A DNA stretch of 6,811 nt from Deltaproteobacteria bacterium (GTDB lineage: Bacteria; UBA10199; DSSB01): positions 1 to 6,811 of the forward strand of contig JAGRNM010000072.1 in NCBI GenBank assembly GCA_020440745.1, given 5' to 3'. Below are positions 6,085 to 6,811 of this stretch, in pieces. The notes under the pieces were generated by a model, which was given only the letters and a program-made list of their open reading frames with translations, did no database searches and was not told where the DNA came from. The position numbers and the translations under genes were made by a program. How positions within the stretch are numbered: the first letter of the stretch is position 1; each line of letters begins with the position of its first letter.

Positions 6085-6811
6085 TTATTGGGGTAGCAAC
6101 CTGGCTTCTACCGAGTTATCCTCCCTAAAATACCTTTTAAAGGCTTGATTAACTTCTGAAGCATCTAGAGAGCTTAAAGACTCCTCATAATTTCTTAAAT
6201 ACTTCCAGCCCAGACCAAGGATTTCGTAATAACTTAAAGCGTCTGCTAGACTCTCATTACTTTGCAGATCATAATAAAAACTGCTTTTTAATTTTTTCTT
6301 AGCAATTTTTAAGTCTTCCTTAGAAAAACCCTTTTCTCTGAGCTCGGCTAAAAGTTTGAAGAATTCTTTCTTAAGCAAATCAAAAGAAACCTTATGAAAG
6401 GGACGAACCATTACTAAAAAGAGCCCTTCCCCTCTAGCTCCAGGGCTACTCGTATAACAATCCACATTTTGAGCTAAATTTTTCTCTAAAACCAAACGAC
6501 GATAAAGTTGAGAACTGGGACCAGAACAAAGACGATCTTCAATTAAATCTAAGGCATAGTCATGGGGATCATCAATACCAGGACGATAAAAACCCATCAT
6601 CCATAAAGGAGAAGCCTTTCTTTTAATTTGGACCAATTTTTTATTTTGTGCTTGTTTTAAGTTTTTCTTCTCAATCCTTTGACCAGGAGGCAAGGAAGTA
6701 AAATACTTCTCAAGAATCTTCTTAGCTTCTTCTACCTTAAAATTACCCACTAAGGCTCCCACCATGTTTTTAGCGCCATAATATTTTTGATAAAAAGCGT
6801 GCAAATCCTGC
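6085..6811 (-). CDS. M16-family zinc peptidase, C-terminal part (5' end outside window)
   Basis: The frame is open to the window's right edge (first full codon at 6810, beginning QDLHAFYQKYYGAKNM), so the start and the HxxEH catalytic region lie outside. The 242 visible residues cover the end of the first M16 domain, with the typical MVGALVGNFKVEEAKKILEK block and the SLPPG linker, and then the whole second domain. That domain includes PLWMMGFYRPGIDDPHDYAL, SGPSSQLYRRLVLEKNLAQN and the closing DASEVNQAFKRYFREDNS. Length and order match the second half of a bacterial M16B peptidase such as the catalytic member of a heterodimer. It ends with TAA 14 bases before the ATG of the second M16 gene, so the two are very likely cotranscribed and form a periplasmic complex. 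That this is the zinc-bearing subunit is inferred from its partner lacking the motif. Confidence 0.92.
   Translation of the reverse strand, partial: QDLHAFYQKYYGAKNMVGALVGNFKVEEAKKILEKYFTSLPPGQRIEKKNLKQAQNKKLVQIKRKASPLWMMGFYRPGIDDPHDYALDLIEDRLCSGPSSQLYRRLVLEKNLAQNVDCYTSSPGARGEGLFLVMVRPFHKVSFDLLKKEFFKLLAELREKGFSKEDLKIAKKKLKSSFYYDLQSNESLADALSYYEILGLGWKYLRNYEESLSSLDASEVNQAFKRYFREDNSVEARLLPQ

Noticed and set aside
1..6811. CRISPR, mobile element, tRNA or novel defence system
   Set aside because: No regularly spaced repeats, transposase or integrase sequence, or tRNA-like fold was seen. The window is filled by housekeeping and envelope genes on one strand.

Overview
The window is a compact, one-directional stretch of bacterial chromosome. 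Every gene I can support is on the minus strand, so transcription runs from high to low coordinates. The DNA is AT-rich (roughly 40% G+C by eye). Gene content and order suggest a Gram-negative bacterium of the old Deltaproteobacteria (Desulfobacterota, Myxococcota or Bdellovibrionota). The clues are an exported tandem pair of M16 proteins, a SPOR-domain membrane protein just downstream of argS, and a small ribbon-helix-helix protein of a type I associate with that group. This placement is inference from recalled gene families, not from a search.

In transcription order: (1) 6811-6085, the C-terminal part of an M16 peptidase whose catalytic N-terminus lies outside the window. (2) 6070-4673, a second M16-family protein with a signal peptide and no HxxEH zinc motif, interrupted by one in-frame TAG at 5209-5207. 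(3) 4523-2871, argS, complete arginyl-tRNA synthetase. (4) 2689-2021, a single-pass membrane protein with a C-terminal SPOR domain. (5) 1988-1782, a 68-residue ribbon-helix-helix protein whose stop overlaps the next start (ATGA). (6) 1785 to the left edge, lepA (elongation factor 4), 595 residues visible and probably only a few short of complete.

The two M16 genes are 14 bases apart and probably form one operon for a periplasmic protease-like heterodimer. A 149-base gap with a weak promoter-like signal separates them from argS. A 181-base gap with small hairpins and a GCTAA inverted-repeat cluster separates argS from the SPOR gene. The SPOR, ribbon-helix-helix and lepA genes are tightly packed and likely cotranscribed. 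The window is mainly housekeeping: translation (argS, lepA), envelope (SPOR) and periplasmic proteolysis (M16 pair).

I found no mobile element, CRISPR array, tRNA or rRNA, and no convincing new system. The most notable feature is the lone amber codon inside an otherwise intact M16 gene. It may be a recent nonsense mutation, a sequencing or assembly error, or a recoded codon. The argS and SPOR genes also end in TAG, which argues against TAG being a general sense codon here, though each has a TAA a few codons further on in the same frame.
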